Part shown: positions 1 through 10,141 of the stretch, piece after piece
Numbering within the stretch: position 1 is the first letter of the stretch
Layout of the letters: the number at the start of each line of letters is the position of its first letter
Assembly: GCA_009763385.1 (NCBI GenBank)
Contig: CM019823.1
Location: 169,166,302-169,230,301 of the forward strand
DNA from: Coix lacryma-jobi var. lacryma-jobi
Lineage: Eukaryota; Streptophyta; Magnoliopsida; Poales; Poaceae
Reading direction: 5' to 3'
Length of the DNA stretch: 64,000 nucleotides
Translations under genes and position numbers: made by a program
The notes under the pieces: model-generated
Databases searched by the model: none
Seen by the model: only the letters and a program-made list of their open reading frames with translations
What the model was told of the DNA's origin: nothing

Positions 1-64
1 AGTCCACGACGAGGGGCTGGACTATCCAGAAGACGGTGGCTTTGACCGAGACGAGTTGTACTAG
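1..64 (+). CDS. C-terminal tail of an unidentified coding region, cut by the window edge
   Basis: From base 2 a short open frame reads about 20 acidic residues (ending DRDELY) and stops with TAG at 62-64. It is followed by a long AT-rich stretch that looks like 3' non-coding sequence. The low-complexity acidic end is compatible with the tail of a transposon polyprotein or a host gene. I cannot assign a family from so few residues. The frame could also be chance. Confidence 0.3.
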   Translation, partial: VHDEGLDYPEDGGFDRDELY

Positions 65-731
65 GCTGGTGCTACCCCTGGTCGACCTTTCTGTGAAGTT
101 GGCGTCTAGTTTCTGCGCGTCTTCATGAGAGTCTTTATACTTTTCTTTTGGACCCGAGGGTCATTTTTGTAATAATGTTTGATTATGTAATACAATGTTG
201 ATTTTGATACTAATATGATGTCGATTATGTATGAAAATTGATCCTGACGTACATATATTGTGCACTTGATTTTATCCTTAAAATCGGAATGCGATAAAAA
301 TCATGTATAATACATGAATGGACCCTTACCTTCTTATCACGCCAAAAAGCTTATTTGAGTCCTATCATTAAGATGAAATTGCCCACGATAAGGAGGTGTT
401 TCTTTTTTTATCTTCATGAGCCCCGACTTTCGAATATATAAACTCTCTATTATTAGCCCCCTTCTCTTTTGATATTTGGGCTTATATATATTCTCTTTAA
501 AATGTTCATGTTCATTTTAAAAAAATAGTTTAAAGATTTACCTTTTCAGAAGGCATTGAGTTTTTGATATATAAATTCTTTAGGCTTATTCCACCATGAT
601 GACAGATGGCATATGATGCTCCAATGATCTAACATGTATTTTTTTAATGTTCATACTTTTGAAATTTCTTTAGAGTTCCCCTAGGGAATTTTTAAATATA
701 AGAGAATATGAACAATTGGAAGTGACCTTTG
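65..731. other. AT-rich non-coding stretch
   Basis: No open frame of note. It starts as possible 3' UTR of the truncated frame at 1-64 and becomes very AT-rich. I see no clear terminal repeats, RNA gene or promoter. Confidence 0.55.
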
Positions 732-933
732 AGGTTGTTTGGATCCCATGATTAAATTTAACCCATCAATAGATAATAATAGACTAAACATGGAGTAATC
801 ATGGGCTAATAAGAGCTAATGAGGACTCCTAACCAACAATAGTCCGATTAGTTCATATTAGCCCATGATTAGCTGTCCTATTTGTGGTATATAAAATCCA
901 GGACTAATATTAGTCATGGGACCAAACACACCT
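732..933. mobile_element. MITE with imperfect terminal inverted repeats
   Basis: The left end reads AGGTTGTTTGGATCCCATG. The right end is close to its reverse complement (CATGGGACCAAACACACCT), giving roughly 19-bp imperfect terminal inverted repeats around about 200 bp of non-coding DNA rich in ATTAG/CTAAT words. Size and structure fit a small non-autonomous DNA transposon. Flanks are T-rich, so a target duplication cannot be defined and the superfamily (hAT or PIF/Harbinger) is left open. Confidence 0.6.
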
Positions 934-1177
934 TTTTTTGCGGATACACCAAACACACAATTTTTAACACTTTTGAGATAATATGTAACACATTTGAAAT
1001 GATTGGTCCCGTATATGCAGCTTTCAAACTATGACTGAAGATGGATTTGGCAGCAGAAGACATATCTTGGGTTTGGATAGATTAGATGCCTGGCGCAAGG
1101 GCCATCAAATCTTGGTACTGCCCATAATAACCACCTTTATGATGTAGCGTAACATATTCAGGTGACGATGAATCATA

Positions 1178-1403
1178 CTCTATCGGTCCCTAAAAAAACT
1201 ATTTTCGCTTTTTAAAAAGTCAACATCTTTAACTTTAATTTATAGTACATAATTAATATCATTGGAGAGATCTTTAATATACTTTCATAATAAACTATTT
1301 TAAGATACAATTATTACACATATTTTTTCTACAAATCTAATTAAAATTAGAAAAGTTTGACTAGCACATATCCTATGACAACTCTTTTTTGGGACAGATG
1401 GAG
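1178..1403. mobile_element. Stowaway-like MITE A
   Basis: Terminal inverted repeats: the left end CTCTATCGGTCCCTAAAAAA pairs imperfectly with the right end, which reads as CTCCATCTGTCCCAAAAAA on the minus strand. TA dinucleotides flank both ends (1176-1177 and 1404-1405), the target duplication expected of Stowaway/Tc1-mariner MITEs. There is no coding capacity. It lies 7 bp from the next MITE. Confidence 0.75.
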
Positions 1404-1410
1404 TAGAGTA

Positions 1411-1491
1411 CTCTCTCTGTTTCTAAATAATTGCCGTTTTCGCTTTCTGAGAAATATCTTTGATTAAATATATATTAAAAATATTAGTATT
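1411..1491. mobile_element. Stowaway-like MITE B, left half (split by CACTA-1)
   Basis: Starts with CTCTCTCTGTTTCTAAATAA right after TA at 1409-1410. Its matching inverted end lies 16.9 kb away (18286-18372), because CACTA-1 inserted inside it. Without the insert it would be about 170 bp, a normal Stowaway size. The last three bases (ATT, 1489-1491) are the left copy of the CACTA-1 target duplication. Confidence 0.8.
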
Positions 1492-2644
1492 CACTACAGC
1501 AGAATCAGACTTTGCCGAGTGCTGGCAGCACTCGGTAAAGAGCATTTGTGCACTCGCTCGGCGAAGGCTTCGCCGAGTGCCGCACTCGGCAAAGAGCACT
1601 AGACAAAGAAAATATCGGCAAAGGGCTCTTTGCCGAGTGCCAAATATCGGGCACTCGGCGAAGGCCATATTTGGCACTCGGCACTCGGCAAAGGAAAAAC
1701 AAAAAAAAAATCCAAAAAATAGAGAAAAACATTTATTAAATCGGGGGAAGGGCCCACTGGGCAGCGCCCACCCGTTTCCCTTGAAATCGCAAGTCCTAGT
1801 ATTTTTCACGCAATTTTCTCTCACACAGTCATCAGGATTTGAACTCACGACCTCTCATTCGCGCGGAGCCTCCTCTACCACTCCACTACACATACACGTT
1901 TCATCTTCGTTTCGGTTACCTATATATTATACTAAACCGAGTGCAACTTGCTTCTTTGAGGCCCTAAATGAATTCAAATCAAAAGTGGTCAACTACAAAG
2001 TTTTTAAACTTTTTGAGATCTACAACTTTATTTTGGGTAGTTTTTCCATCTGAGGTCGTTTATAAAATTTGAACTTCAATTTGATAATTTGAAACGTAGT
2101 TTTCGTTGACAAGATGATTTCAAAATCAAAAGGTTGTCAACACTAAAGTTTCATAACTTTTCGAGATCTACAACTTCATTGGTTATTTCTCCATCCAAGT
2201 ATTTTAAAAAATTAGAATTTTAATTTTTTCAAATTCGAACGCATTTTTGCATAACTAGATGACTTCAAATTAAAAAATTATCAACTACAAACTTTCATAA
2301 CTTGTCAGATCTACAAGTTTATTTTGGTTGTTTGACCATTTTATGCATCCGACATTGTGGTTCTAATATTATTCACAAATATTATATATCACTCTCGTAG
2401 TTTTATAACCTACCGGAGAGATATATAAGATTTGTGAATGAATTTTTTTAAGTTTGTCAAATGAAGAAATCACCAAAACAAAAATTGTTCATCTTGATAA
2501 GTTAACCAACTTTGTAGTTAAAAACCTTTTTCATTTGGATTATTTACTGCTTCAAAATATAATTTAAAATCTGACTTTGCCGAGTGTCAAAAAAAAACAC
2601 TAGACAAAGAGCCCTTCTTTGCCGAGTGCCAGCCTGGCGGCACT
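1492..2644. repeat. CACTA-1 left arm: subterminal repeats, tRNA-like relic and degenerate repeats
   Basis: 1492-1700 holds closely packed direct and inverted copies of TTTGCCGAGTGC. 1829-1893 holds a tRNA-like sequence (listed separately). About 1970-2350 holds three or so diverged copies of a roughly 130-bp unit with the words AGATCTACAACTT and TTTCTCCATC. The same words recur at 39700-40080, marking a related element there. The arm stops where gypsy-1 inserted. No credible protein-coding frame is seen. Confidence 0.8.
1829..1893 (-). other. tRNA-derived relic inside CACTA-1
   Basis: On the minus strand an A-box-like TAGTGGAGTGGTAG (1875-1888) is followed about 27 nt later by a B-box-like GAGTTCAAATCC (1836-1847). 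That is the internal Pol III promoter layout of a tRNA. I cannot fold a full cloverleaf with intact acceptor stem, so this is a relic and not a functional tRNA. Similar relics lie near the ends of two other CACTA copies here (24716-24786 and 39333-39372). Confidence 0.5.
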
Positions 2645-3207
2645 TGTCGGTGTTTCGTACCCGGGGGTATCACACCAACGAGTGATATGATCGCGTGCTT
2701 CTCTTCCTGGATTGTGATGCAAGAGGACACAAGGATTTATCCTGGTTCGGGCAAAGAAGGCCCTACGTCCAGCGGGGGATGTTCTTGTATTACTTGCACC
2801 TAAGTGCTCGTACAGGGGAGAATACAAGCCAGCGAGCGTGGACCGGAGTCCGGACTCGTGCCTGTGTGTGGACTCGTGTTGTTGTGTTCGTCCTCTCCTG
2901 AATGAGGGCCCTAGTGCCCCCTTTTATAGAGCAAGGGGAGGCCAGGGTTACATAAGGTATTACAGGTGTCGGGGCGTATGGTGCCCCATACGGAGAAGGG
3001 TAGGAACCCTGTCTTGTCGGGGCCACTGGAGCCGATGTGATCGTCGCTGTTGAGGCGTCCTTGGGTCGGGCTTCCATCCTGGGCGCGGACGTGGTGGGCG
3101 CGACACAAGCGGGAGTATCCGTACAGCACCCATCCCTTCATTATACAAGTACGCTGTGAGGTCCCTCCGGGTCTTGGGGTACCTGTCCTCCAATAGCACG
3201 AAGTAGT

Positions 3208-3385
3208 TAGGGCTCGAAGGGCGCGGAGCCGGCTTCGAGTTGGTGCCACGGGGCCGAGGGGCGCGGAGCCGGCCTCGAGGTGTTACAGTGCAGGCTCGAG
3301 GAGCGCGTAGCCGGCCTCGAGGGGTTACAGTGCAGGGCTCGAGGAGCGCGTAGCCGGCCTCGAGGGGTTACAGTGCCTGGCTTGG
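3208..3385. repeat. Tandem GC-rich repeats in gypsy-1 LTR
   Basis: About four copies of a roughly 45-bp unit built on GCTCGAGG, GCGCGTAGCCGGCCTCGAGG and GGTTACAGTGCA. The same block is present in the other LTR at about 17320-17490. No coding function. Confidence 0.8.
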
Positions 3386-3589
3386 CCGAACAGTGCCGTA
3401 CTGGTGCCCTTTTGCCATGCTGTGGTGAAAACGAGACTTGACCTTTATACCGAGTTACTGTGGTACATGTTGTGCACTGGTGGACATGACCGGAGTAGGT
3501 GAAGGCATTAAATGCGGTGGCATGGGCTGGTACGGCTGTCTGTCTGCAGCTCGAGGTCCGTGCGTTAAGGCTCGAGGTGTGGGGGCGCG

Positions 3590-3895
3590 CTCGCCCAAGG
3601 GCCTGGAGGGCTCGAGCGAGACGGAGAGCGATCGTCTCTCGCCCGAGGCCTTGCTGGGAGGGCTCTCGAGACGGAGACAAGCCGTTCGTCTCCCGAGGCC
3701 TGGCTGGGAGGGCTCGGGCGAGACGGAGATAGAGCGTTCGCACCCAGGCCTTGCTGGGAGGGCTCGGGCGAGACGGAGACGGAGCGTTCGCCCGAGGCCT
3801 GGCTGGGAGGGCTCGGGCGAGACGATACGGAGCGTTCGCCCCCGAGGCCTGGCTGGGAGGGCTCGGGCGAGACGGAGACAGAGCGTTCGGGTGTT
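3590..3895. repeat. Tandem 55-bp repeats in gypsy-1 LTR
   Basis: Five to six copies of a unit containing GAGGCCTGGCTGGGAGGGCT followed by CGGGCGAGACGGAGA and GAGCGTTCGCCC. The other LTR has the same array at about 17695-17945. Two further copies lie outside the LTR at 4272-4380, in the internal region. Confidence 0.85.
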
Positions 3896-3935
3896 GTGCG
3901 TTTGATTGGGTACCCCTTTTCGTACCACCACGACA

Positions 3936-5331
3936 GTAGCCCCACCGAGCCCTTGTTTGAGTGCTTGCATTCGAGCAGGGGCTCCAGATTGGGATCCTCG
4001 ATGGATAGCTAACGGGTCTCGAGGGTTTTTTGTCGATTTATTCCGTGGGTGTAGCCTCCGAGACCGTGGGGGATTGGTTAGAACCCCCCGTGGGCTTCCT
4101 GAAGAATCCTCCGTCGTTTGGGAACCTTCTGCCCAGCGGGCGCGCCTTTTTAGCGGAAATCGTAGGGGCGGAGATCGCGGCGCCGTGTGTACCTGTCAGA
4201 CAGGCTCGAAATGTGGTTCGGTAGTCTCATTAAATGTTTGCGGTTACCTTTCCTTTTCGTGGGAGACTCCGTCCGAGGCTTGGTTTGGAGGGCTCGGGCG
4301 AGACGGAGAACGAGCGATCGTTCAAGGCCTGGCCTCGAGGGCTCGGGCGAGATGGACGTCGAGCGATCGCCCGAGGCCTGAAAATCTCATGCTCACACCA
4401 AGAAAAGAGATTAGTCGTAACTGTTCGAGCTCTTAGACCCTCTTTCGTCGAGGGGTGCCAGGCTGAACCGACTGGCCGGCTCCTCGAGCTGTCCGGCATG
4501 CCGATTGCCCTGGCTTGTCACCCCCGCGAGTCCTTTCGATCGGACGCGAGGGGGGATGCCTCGTACTACCCCGAGCGGGCGAGTATCGAGGTTCCCGGTG
4601 AGCTGGTAACGGGGAATCCAAGTGAGAGCTCGTGCCCCGTTCGTTAGGGGCCGACTGTGGCCCGGAGGCGGTCTCATAAAGCATGGGGCTCAGTCTGCAG
4701 GAGTGCCGGGGTCCATTCGATAGGACCCGGTGGCTCGATGCCTCCCTCCGAGGGGATCTCACTGCACGTCGAGCTCCCCGCCTTGGATACACGTGAGGGG
4801 CCTCGAGGGCTCGGCCCTCGAGTAATGCCGCGAGTGGCGCCCCTTGGTGTCCCTGACTCGGGTGCTCGAAGCCGGCTGTCGAACCCTTTTCGAGGGCAGC
4901 CTTCGTTGCTTCGAGACTTAGGGCCGGGGCCCGTTTTTACCTTTATGAGGAAGCCTCCGTCGTCTGGGAATCCTTCTGCCCGTTGGGCACGCCTTTTTAG
5001 GCGGAAACCGTCGGGAGAGCGGCGGGCGCGAAGCCGGAGCGACGGTCGTGGCGGGCCCGGGTAGTGGAGCGAATGGAGAGGTAACGCGTGTACCCTGCAT
5101 CCGGCTCGAGACGTGGTTAGGTGGGCGCATTGAATGCATTCGGTTACCTTTTTACGTCGTGGGAGATCCCGCCCGTCTGGATTTCCCCCTATAAATATCG
5201 AAAGAGGGGAAAAAGAACCCTTTACTTTGCCTTCGCCGCCGCCGTAGCCTTTACGCGCCCTCTCCTTCGAGCTAGTCGATTGGGGATTTCCGCCGCCCGT
5301 CCGCTGCTCGGATCCGCGCCGTGCCGCCGTC
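3936..5331 (+). promoter_or_regulatory. Internal region upstream of the antisense gene, with a duplicated module
   Basis: Non-coding on the plus strand. Two diverged copies of a 220-260 bp module lie at about 4069-4290 and 4921-5180. Shared words in both are CCTCCGTCGT..GGGAA.CCTTCTGCCC and CGGTTACCTTT..CGTGGGAGA. The second copy runs directly into the TATA box at 5190. I infer a duplicated promoter for the plus-strand gene. LTR-type repeats interrupt the space between copies (4272-4380). Confidence 0.6.
5190..5197 (+). promoter_or_regulatory. TATA box of the gypsy-1 antisense gene
   Basis: TATAAATA in the context CCCCTATAAATATCGAAAG, on the strand opposite to gag-pol, 142 bp before the ATG at 5332. 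The unrelated gypsy-2 has the same motif at nearly the same distance before its own antisense gene (27360 versus ATG 27513), which supports a real promoter. Confidence 0.65.
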
Positions 5332-8300
5332 ATGGCCGCCCAGACACAGATGCTGCCGGCCGAGGACTGGAGCCCGTCGAAGGTGACGCAGAGCGAAATG
5401 GACTCGCTGGTGGCCCAGGGGCTTCTGCGCCCCAACCCGGAGGAGGGATCCGCATGGTGGGTTATCCCGTTGGCGGAGCACCGGGAGCCGCACCCGCCGG
5501 AGGGGTACGTGGTGAGCTTCACGCGCTACCACCGATGGGGCTCGGCGTCCCGCCGAGCCGCTTCTTTCGAGGGCTGGCCCACCATTTCGAGGTGGAGCTG
5601 CAACACTTCTCCCCCAACTCCATCTCGCACGCTGCCATATTCGCCGCGGTGTGCGAGGGGTACCTGAAGATGGAGCCGCACTGGGAGATGTTCGTCCATC
5701 TCTTCCGGGGCGAGCTCTTCATCAAGTCCCTGAAGCCCAGCGGGAGGCGGCCGTGCGCATGGGCTCCCTTGCCATTACCGCGAGGGCGGGGACCTCGTCG
5801 GCCAATGTCCCCCGCGAGTACCTGCGATACAAGCTTTCCACCAACCAGGCCGGGTGGGACGACCATTGGTTCTATCTGCGGAACGAAGGCGGCCTCCTTC
5901 CGCAGTACACCGGCAGGGTCCTCACCCACGCCCGGAGAAGTGGACCTGGGGCGTTGCGGCGGACAGGCAACGCCACCTGGCCCCGCTGATGGAGATGATG
6001 AAGACGCTGGTGGGTGAGATGAAGCTGACCGTGCAAGCGGTCATTTGGGCGTTCCACACCAGCGAAGAGTTCTTCCGCTGGCGGACCGCCCCCTTCTTAT
6101 GCACGAGATGGGCCCGCAGGCTCAGCTTGAGGCGCTCAATCGCTCGAGGATGGCCGAAGAGAGGCTGTCCCGGAACGAGGGCGTCTCCCGGGTGTCGATC
6201 ACGATCCAGGGGCCGTTCGTCCCTGAACTCTCCAACCTGGTTGCGATGGCACACCCGACGAGGGGTGTCTCGATCTGGTAAGCCTTCCTCGAGTCGAGCT
6301 ATCTCGAGCCTCCTCCCCCTTCTTCCTCCTTCGATCCGTTTGCATCCGTCTTGTAGTTTGTCTCATCACGCTTATTCTTTCTTCAGGGGGCATTTACTTG
6401 TCGCGCGTCGAGGCCCCCGGTGAGGGAGGACGCCGCGGGTTCTCAGGTGAGGCGCCTCTCTGCTCAGAAGGTCAAGGAGAGCAAGGATGCCAAAAAGAAG
6501 AAAGAGAAAATAAAAACTTGCGTCGCTTAGCTCGGGAGCAGAGACTGGCGAAGGCTCGTCGTAACCGTCAGCCTGGGGACGGGTCCCCCGAGCTGAGCTC
6601 CTCGAGCTCGGAGGAGGAGAGTGGTGATGATGAGGAGGGCGACGACGAGGGGATGGATGTGCGCTTGATGCGCGCGGGGCTCGTCGATGACAGGGCTGAC
6701 CGCTCCTCTGTGCAGGAGGGTACACTGGCGGTCCCACCGACAAAAGGGTCGCGTGGGACGCAGCCGCGGAAGGCGGCGCCGATCCTTGCCTCGTCGGGGG
6801 CCCGAGGTCCGTCGAGCTCCGCGCCGGATGTGCCCCTGGTCGTAAGGAAGCCCCGGACCCGGAGCGCCTCCGCCACAGCGCCAACGGAGGCCGCCCCCGC
6901 GTCAGCCCAGACGGGGGGTCTCGAGAGGGGTCGGGCCTCGAGAGGCGTCGACAGGTTGAGAAGGGTTTCGGGCCCGACCCCCGCGAGCCGTCAAGGGCCG
7001 TCGAGCCCGCGGAGGGGCGGGCGCCAAGAAGAGGCGTCGAGCCCGCGCCATCACGAGCGTCGGGGAGGGAGCCCCCGAGCGTCTCGTGACCAGGGGCGCG
7101 AGCGTCCCCGGAGCCCATCGCCGTAAGCCGCCGCCGGACACGGAAGCGGACGCGGGAGGGCGCGACCACCAGCGCGGGCGCCGGAGCAGGTCCCGGAGCC
7201 CGCGCCGGGGCGAGCGCCACGACGTCAGCACGAGGGTGGTACGGTCGCCCTCCACCCGATGTGGGGTGGAAGGAGGGCTCTCCTCGAGGTCGAGCCATGG
7301 GAGGCGTCGGGAGCCCTCCCCCCATCCCAGCCCTGTGGAGACGGCCAGGGCGCAGGCTCGAGCCGTGGGGTGGGCTCGAAGCCCCCGAGAGGTCCGGCGA
7401 TTCCGGGAAGAAGCCCAGCCCCCGCTTCGGGTGAGTAGTTTCCTTAGGTCTCGTCGGTAGTGGGCTTCACCTCTTGCTTTTGATGACGCGTGCCATCTCC
7501 ATCTTCTCAGGGGGAAGCGCTCCTACCAGGAGGTGGACTCGCGTTCGTCTAAGCGGGCCAAGACCTCGAGCCCCGTCGAGGCACAGGCACCTCGAGGTAT
7601 GGCACCTTCCTCCCTAGAGAAGCCGCTTGGCTGGAGAAGGCCCGGGCTGCCATGGCTCGAGGGGCCGGATGATCGTCGCGAATTTTGGTGAGGAGGCCGT
7701 CGTCATCGACCACGGGGGTCGAGGTACTCTTCCTGGTTCTGACATCTCCGTCATCTCGTATTGCAGGGGCCTCAGCTCATGGCATCGAGCCTGCCACCAC
7801 CGTATCCGCCGAGGCGCTGTCTCCTCCCCCCCCTCCTCCTCCGCGATGGTGCCAACTGGGAGCGCCATCCTTCCCTCACCACGACGGGTGTTGTGTTCCG
7901 GGGGAAGCGCCTGGGGCGAGCACGGCCCCGCCGGCGTCTGGGGCTGAGGAGACTGCGCCCCTTGTGGCTCCGACCAGCACGGGGCCGGGCTGCGAGGAGG
8001 GAAGGGGGGAAGAGGCGTCGGCGGAGAAGGAGCCGACGATGGAGGACCTCCTGAACGAGCTGGAGCAGGGCCGCTCCTCGCGCGGGCCTCGATGACGGTG
8101 GAGGCGCCCGAGGTGCCGGCTAGCGCCGACAAGGCGCCGGAGGGCCCGGGTCGAGCCCTTCCCTCGATCGATCCGCAACGGAAGTGCCGGTGGAGGGCGG
8201 AGGGAGTCGGGGCCCGTGCCGTCGGGCGGCGGGTCGCTGTCGGGCAGCTCGAGGCGGAGGAGGATCTGCCCCGACATCGAGCTCGACCGACCGGTATGGC

Positions 8301-9598
8301 CGTTTCCGTCCCACATGAGCCCGCCCCTTGCCGTGGTTCCCATCGAGCAGCCGGCCCAGCGGGGGGCCCGCGCGAGGTGCGTTCCATCTTCCGGAGGTGG
8401 CCGTGCTTATGGCGGAGGCGGAGCGGTCCTGCTCCGAGGAGGCGGGCCGGTCCGCACAGGTGTCAGCCGCCCTCGCGCGGGCTGAGGCGGAGCTTCAGAT
8501 CTCCGCGCGGAGCTGAGCCGGAACGCCCAGATGGCGAGCCGGCTTAACGAGGCGGAGGCGGAGGTCCGGGTGGCTCGAGGCGAGGTCGCTCGATCCAAGG
8601 AGGAGGCCGCCGCCGTTCTCGAAGCGTCGAGGAAGGAGGCCGCGGACGCCCGAAGCGAGGCCACCTCTGCCCGGGCTGAAGCCGAGGCGGCGAAGCAGGA
8701 GGCTGCTGACGCCCGTGGCGAGGCCGCCGCTGCCCGAACCGCAGCGGAGGCGGCGAGAAAAGAGGCCGAAGACGCCAAGAGTGGTGCCGCCACCGCCGCC
8801 CACTGCGAGGGGGCGGCGCGGCAGGAGGTGATCCGCAAGGATCTGGCCCTGGTAGAGGCGGGCCGGCTGATCGAGGACCTTAGGTCCGAGAAGCTCCTCA
8901 CGCTGGCCGAGAAGCGCAGGCTGGAGCAGCGTGCTGAGGGCCTGACCAGCGATCTCGCCGCACTGGGGCAACACTGCGACGGTGAGGCTTACACCTTGTT
9001 CTTGTTTGGGTCTCGAAGTTTTTGTTACAACCGCAGTCTCACTCTTCCTTTCTTTTTGTTGCGCAGGGGTCGAGAAGACGGTCGGGAGCTCCGCGGGAGC
9101 GAACCAGGCTCTCTTGGACCAGCTCCAAGACGAGACGATGGTGGCGGAGCGGGCTCGCTCTTCTCTCGACCGGCTCGGCCCCATGTGGGGTGCTCCTCCT
9201 GTGACCGCGGCAGAAGGTGCAGTGGCTCGGGGCGATGCCTTGGTCGACGCCTTGTGCTTCTTCGACGCAGCCGCGCGGGACCGTGTCCGGCAAGCTCTCC
9301 ATCACGGCGTCAAGCAGACACTCGCGGTCGTTCGCTCCGGTTTCCGCTTCCGGTCCACGTTGTCGCGAATGGCTTCATCGAGATCGAGGGGAAGGATGAG
9401 GAGTGGAACAACCGCCGTGTCGACAAAATTTTGGAGAAGATGGAGAGGCCGGGGACGTCGCTCGCGAAGATCTTCGAGGAGGACGTGCTGCCTCCTGACG
9501 CCAGCAGCGGTGTCGGGAGCCCTCCTCCTTCGAGCTCGGGCGTCGAGGTTGAGCCCGCCGCGGAAGACCTCGGGGAGTACCGCACCGACGAGGACTGA
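5332..9598 (+). pseudogene. gypsy-1 antisense gene, Transposase_28-like ('putative gypsy type transposon') protein
   Basis: Runs opposite to gag-pol. The N-terminal part (about 5332-6277) resembles the Transposase_28 family: PPSRFFRGLAHHFEVELQHF, then ISHAAIFAAVCEGYLKMEPH, then a WFYLRN block. A basic stretch (KDAKKKKEKIK), a Ser/acidic stretch (about 6595-6655), an Arg/Ser-rich segment (RRSRSRSPRRGER, 7176-7220), a long alanine-rich coiled coil (8531-8980) and an acidic tail ending at TGA 9596-9598 follow. Plausible GT-AG introns: 6278-6386, 7431-7510, about 7597-7766 (donor uncertain) and 8982-9066. About four frame changes in the first exon (near 5530, 5745, 5930, 6090) break it as read. 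Function is unknown. It is absent from the gag-pol transcript sense and must be expressed from its own promoter. Confidence 0.7.
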
Positions 9599-10141
9599 GC
9601 CTGCGTGCCAAATTTGGGCGTCGAGGCCCTTGTAAGAATTTATGACGTGAATGAGGGTACGTCGAGACCCGAATGTATATATGACTTGTTTGTTTAAAAG
9701 GGTTGTTTTCCTTTCAAATGCGTTTGACCACTTCTCTTTGTCGCAAGCTCGAGTTTCTGCTAACTTAGTCTGTGTTCCTTCGATACGTCGCGAGCCCCTC
9801 GAGGGGAGGCGTAGGTAGGGCACCGTAGCCCGGGGCGTAGGTGGCCGTCTACGTCGACGCCCCCGACCTTGGAGGCTCGAGGTACTTTAGGATTTAGACG
9901 TCGCTAGTTCACTCGAGGCGCGAGTCGAGACGAGGGTCAAAATTTTTGAAAAGAAACGCGTATTTTTTCCGGAGTCTGGGGGGGAGGCCCCCCCGTCAGC
10001 CCCCGAGGGAGGCTTGACCCTGAGCAAGCAGGGTCGAGGCTACCTTAAGATGCGAAGCAACATGAACGACAATGCACGAGTTTGTTCATTCATTTTGACA
10101 TGTTTGTACAAAGTGATAAAATGAACAAGGCCTCGAGGCCT
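9599..10141. other. Spacer between converging genes of gypsy-1
   Basis: About 540 bp between the stop of the plus-strand gene and the stop of the minus-strand pol. No coding frame is supported. It should hold the 3' UTR of the antisense gene and, in pol orientation, the start of the 3' untranslated part. Confidence 0.6.

Larger units (their letters stand above)
2645..3935 (-). repeat. gypsy-1 LTR (the 3' LTR in element orientation)
   Basis: 1291 bp, starting TGTCGG and ending CGACA, matched by the copy at 16762-17988. A minus-strand TATA-like CTATAAAAG lies at 2921-2929. The part from about 3208 is made of short tandem repeats. In element orientation the sequence next to it (3936-3950) is weakly purine-rich (GGTGGGGCTAC), the likely polypurine tract. 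The two LTRs differ by many small indels. Confidence 0.9.

Noticed and set aside
6372..8387. Long minus-strand open frames opposite the gypsy-1 antisense gene
   Set aside because: GC-rich shadows of the plus-strand gene: proline/arginine/serine-rich with no domain, while the plus strand has motifs and splice sites.
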